Of a stretch of DNA of 5,975 nt, positions 4,964 to 5,975 are shown in pieces. The stretch's first letter is position 1. Each line of letters begins with the position of its first letter. A program made the translations under genes and the position numbers. Below the pieces are notes generated by a model. It searched no databases and was not told where the DNA came from. It saw only the letters and a list, made by a program, of their open reading frames with translations. Source of the DNA: Nitrospinota bacterium (GTDB lineage: Bacteria; Nitrospinota; Nitrospinia; JACRGO01); the NCBI GenBank assembly GCA_016212295.1, contig JACRGO010000159.1, positions 1-5,975 on the forward strand. Reading direction: 5' to 3'.

Positions 4964-4977
4964 AGGAGGTGGATTTC

Positions 4978-5853
4978 ATGGCAATAACCAGACTTATCCT
5001 GATTTTCTTCCTGCTGCCGCTTTTTTACGCGGGGCATGAAACAACTGCGGCGGCCGGTGAATCCGGCTTTCTTTCCGATGAGTTGGATACCTCGGGCGGC
5101 GGATTGAAAAAAGGGGGAAGGCCCCCAAAAAGCGAAGAGCGGTCCGAAGAATCACCCGTGGTTGATAGGATATCCCCTAAAGCCGAAAGGCCGTCCCAGG
5201 GGGAAAAATTGCCGCCTTCGGAAATCTTCTCCAGGGTGGAACCAGCCGTGGTTATTGTCGTCTTGAAATTTAAAGGGGAGTATATCGGGCATGGCTCCGG
5301 TTTTTTGGTTAAGCCCAACGGTTACATTTTGACCAACAATCACGTGGTGGATGTCCGCGACTTTGGCGAGCTGGCAAGCGGGATTTCTTATGAGGTCGTC
5401 ACCAGCGAAGGGAAGAGCTTTACCCCTCAAATCATCAAGACCGATCCGGAGTTGGATATCGCCCTTCTCAAGATCAGCGGGAAAGACCTTCCCAGCTTAA
5501 GGATCGGGGACGCGGGCGAGGTAAAAGTGGGGGAAGAGGCGTTTATTGTCGGCACCCCCATCCGCATGGAGTTCAGCCGCTCCATGATAAGCGGAATTGT
5601 CAGCGGTTTTAACCGCGACAAGGGGCGGATTCAAACCTCGGCTGTTATCCACGGAGGGAACAGCGGCGGACCGGCCTTTAACAATAAAGGCGAGGTGATA
5701 GGAATAGCGGTGGCCGTGGCTGCCGGGGCTGACCGGAAAAATGCGTTGATCGGCGGGCAATTGGTGGATATGGTCACCAGCCAGGAATATTACGGCATAT
5801 CTTATCTTATCCCGATAAACCACGCCAAAAACCTTCTCAATTTGATGTACTGA
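4978..5853 (+). CDS. Secreted trypsin-like serine protease (S1C, HtrA/DegP-type, no PDZ)
   Basis: The ATG at 4978 is chosen because AGGAGGTGG (4964-4972) sits 8 nt before it; a GTG at 4969 lies inside that ribosome site. The 291-residue product starts with a signal peptide (MAITRLILIFFLLPLFYAGHE), probably cleaved after TTAAA. A Ser/Lys/Glu/Pro-rich linker follows to about residue 80. The protease domain has the complete catalytic triad: H122 in TNNHVVD, D160 in LDIALLKI, and S229 in GGNSGGP. GHGSGFLV and LTNNHVV are typical of the HtrA/DegP clan. The chain ends soon after YLIPINHAKNLL, so no PDZ domain is present, unlike DegP or DegS. It likely acts in the periplasm or outside the cell, on substrates that cannot be named. 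The next gene begins 3 nt downstream, implying an operon. Confidence 0.92.
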   Translation: MAITRLILIFFLLPLFYAGHETTAAAGESGFLSDELDTSGGGLKKGGRPPKSEERSEESPVVDRISPKAERPSQGEKLPPSEIFSRVEPAVVIVVLKFKGEYIGHGSGFLVKPNGYILTNNHVVDVRDFGELASGISYEVVTSEGKSFTPQIIKTDPELDIALLKISGKDLPSLRIGDAGEVKVGEEAFIVGTPIRMEFSRSMISGIVSGFNRDKGRIQTSAVIHGGNSGGPAFNNKGEVIGIAVAVAAGADRKNALIGGQLVDMVTSQEYYGISYLIPINHAKNLLNLMY

Positions 5854-5856
5854 TCC

Positions 5857-5975
5857 ATGCGGAGAAAAATAGCCTTCTTTTTATGTTTCGTTTGGATATT
5901 TCTTCCTGTTTTTAGCGGGAAGGCCCAATTTTTAGGGGAAGAGGATAAACAAGAAGGGAGCGGAAAGGCCGCCCC
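5857..5975 (+). CDS. N-terminus of a second secreted protein (cut by window end)
   Basis: An ATG 3 nt after the protease stop opens a frame that runs to the end of the window. It encodes MRRKIAFFLCFVWIFLPVFS, a classic signal peptide with two arginines and a lysine before a hydrophobic core, then GKAQFLGEEDKQEGSGKAA. The likely cleavage site is near GKAQ; no lipobox cysteine is seen after the core. There is no strong ribosome site, so translation is probably coupled to the protease. Only 39 codons are visible and no domain can be named. It may be a partner or a paralogue of the protease, since both have a signal peptide followed by a polar Gly/Lys/Glu-rich stretch. Confidence 0.7.
   Translation, partial: MRRKIAFFLCFVWIFLPVFSGKAQFLGEEDKQEGSGKAA

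Noticed and set aside
4969-4977. GTG at 4969 as protease start
   Set aside because: It lies within the AGGAGGTGG ribosome site that serves the ATG at 4978.

Overview
The window looks like chromosomal DNA of an uncultivated, probably Gram-negative bacterium. The genes use ordinary ATG starts, several with strong Shine-Dalgarno sites. The mix is eukaryote-like kinase pieces, a sulfatase-modifying-factor (FGE) fold domain, an AAA/DUF4143 ATPase, a VapBC-type toxin-antitoxin pair and secreted proteases. The intergenic DNA is crowded with short dispersed repeats and palindromes. This combination is common in metagenome-derived candidate phyla such as Omnitrophota-like lineages, but the sequence alone does not fix the taxon.

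Left part (1-2300): the window opens in the C-terminal tail of a gene that resembles a transposase end. A repeat-rich leader and a truncated Ser/Thr kinase N-lobe (261-494) follow. The kinase fragment is cut off at an 'ATCCGTG' dispersed repeat. A complete ATPase gene (625-1965) comes next, with its own candidate promoter. A second, related copy of the same leader plus kinase start (2000-2292) follows it, so the ATPase gene lies between direct repeats of about 285 bp.

Middle (2059-3571): the second kinase copy runs to the helix just before the catalytic loop. It is then joined, out of frame, to an FGE-fold domain (homology from about 2457, ORF 2475-3320). This looks like a former kinase-FGE fusion protein that lost the middle of the gene. 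The C-terminal end of the FGE domain has the layout of the variable region of diversity-generating retroelement targets and lacks the catalytic cysteines. A hairpin terminator, two related imperfect palindromes and another ATCCGTG repeat follow.

Right part (3572-5975): a minus-strand antitoxin-toxin operon (Phd/VapB-like, then PIN/VapC-like, ATGA overlap) has a good promoter and an operator-like palindrome. A long intergenic region then holds two more dispersed repeats, a near-consensus promoter (TTGACA-17-TAAAAT), a perfect 9-bp hairpin, a strong ribosome site and a 37-codon reading frame that runs into a (TC)14 tract. Downstream lies a secreted trypsin-like (HtrA-type, no PDZ) protease gene. 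A second gene with a signal peptide starts 3 nt after it and leaves the window.

The most unusual points are the small reading frame whose dinucleotide tract could switch it between three ends, the out-of-frame kinase/FGE junction with its DGR-target-like tail, and the repeat-flanked ATPase.
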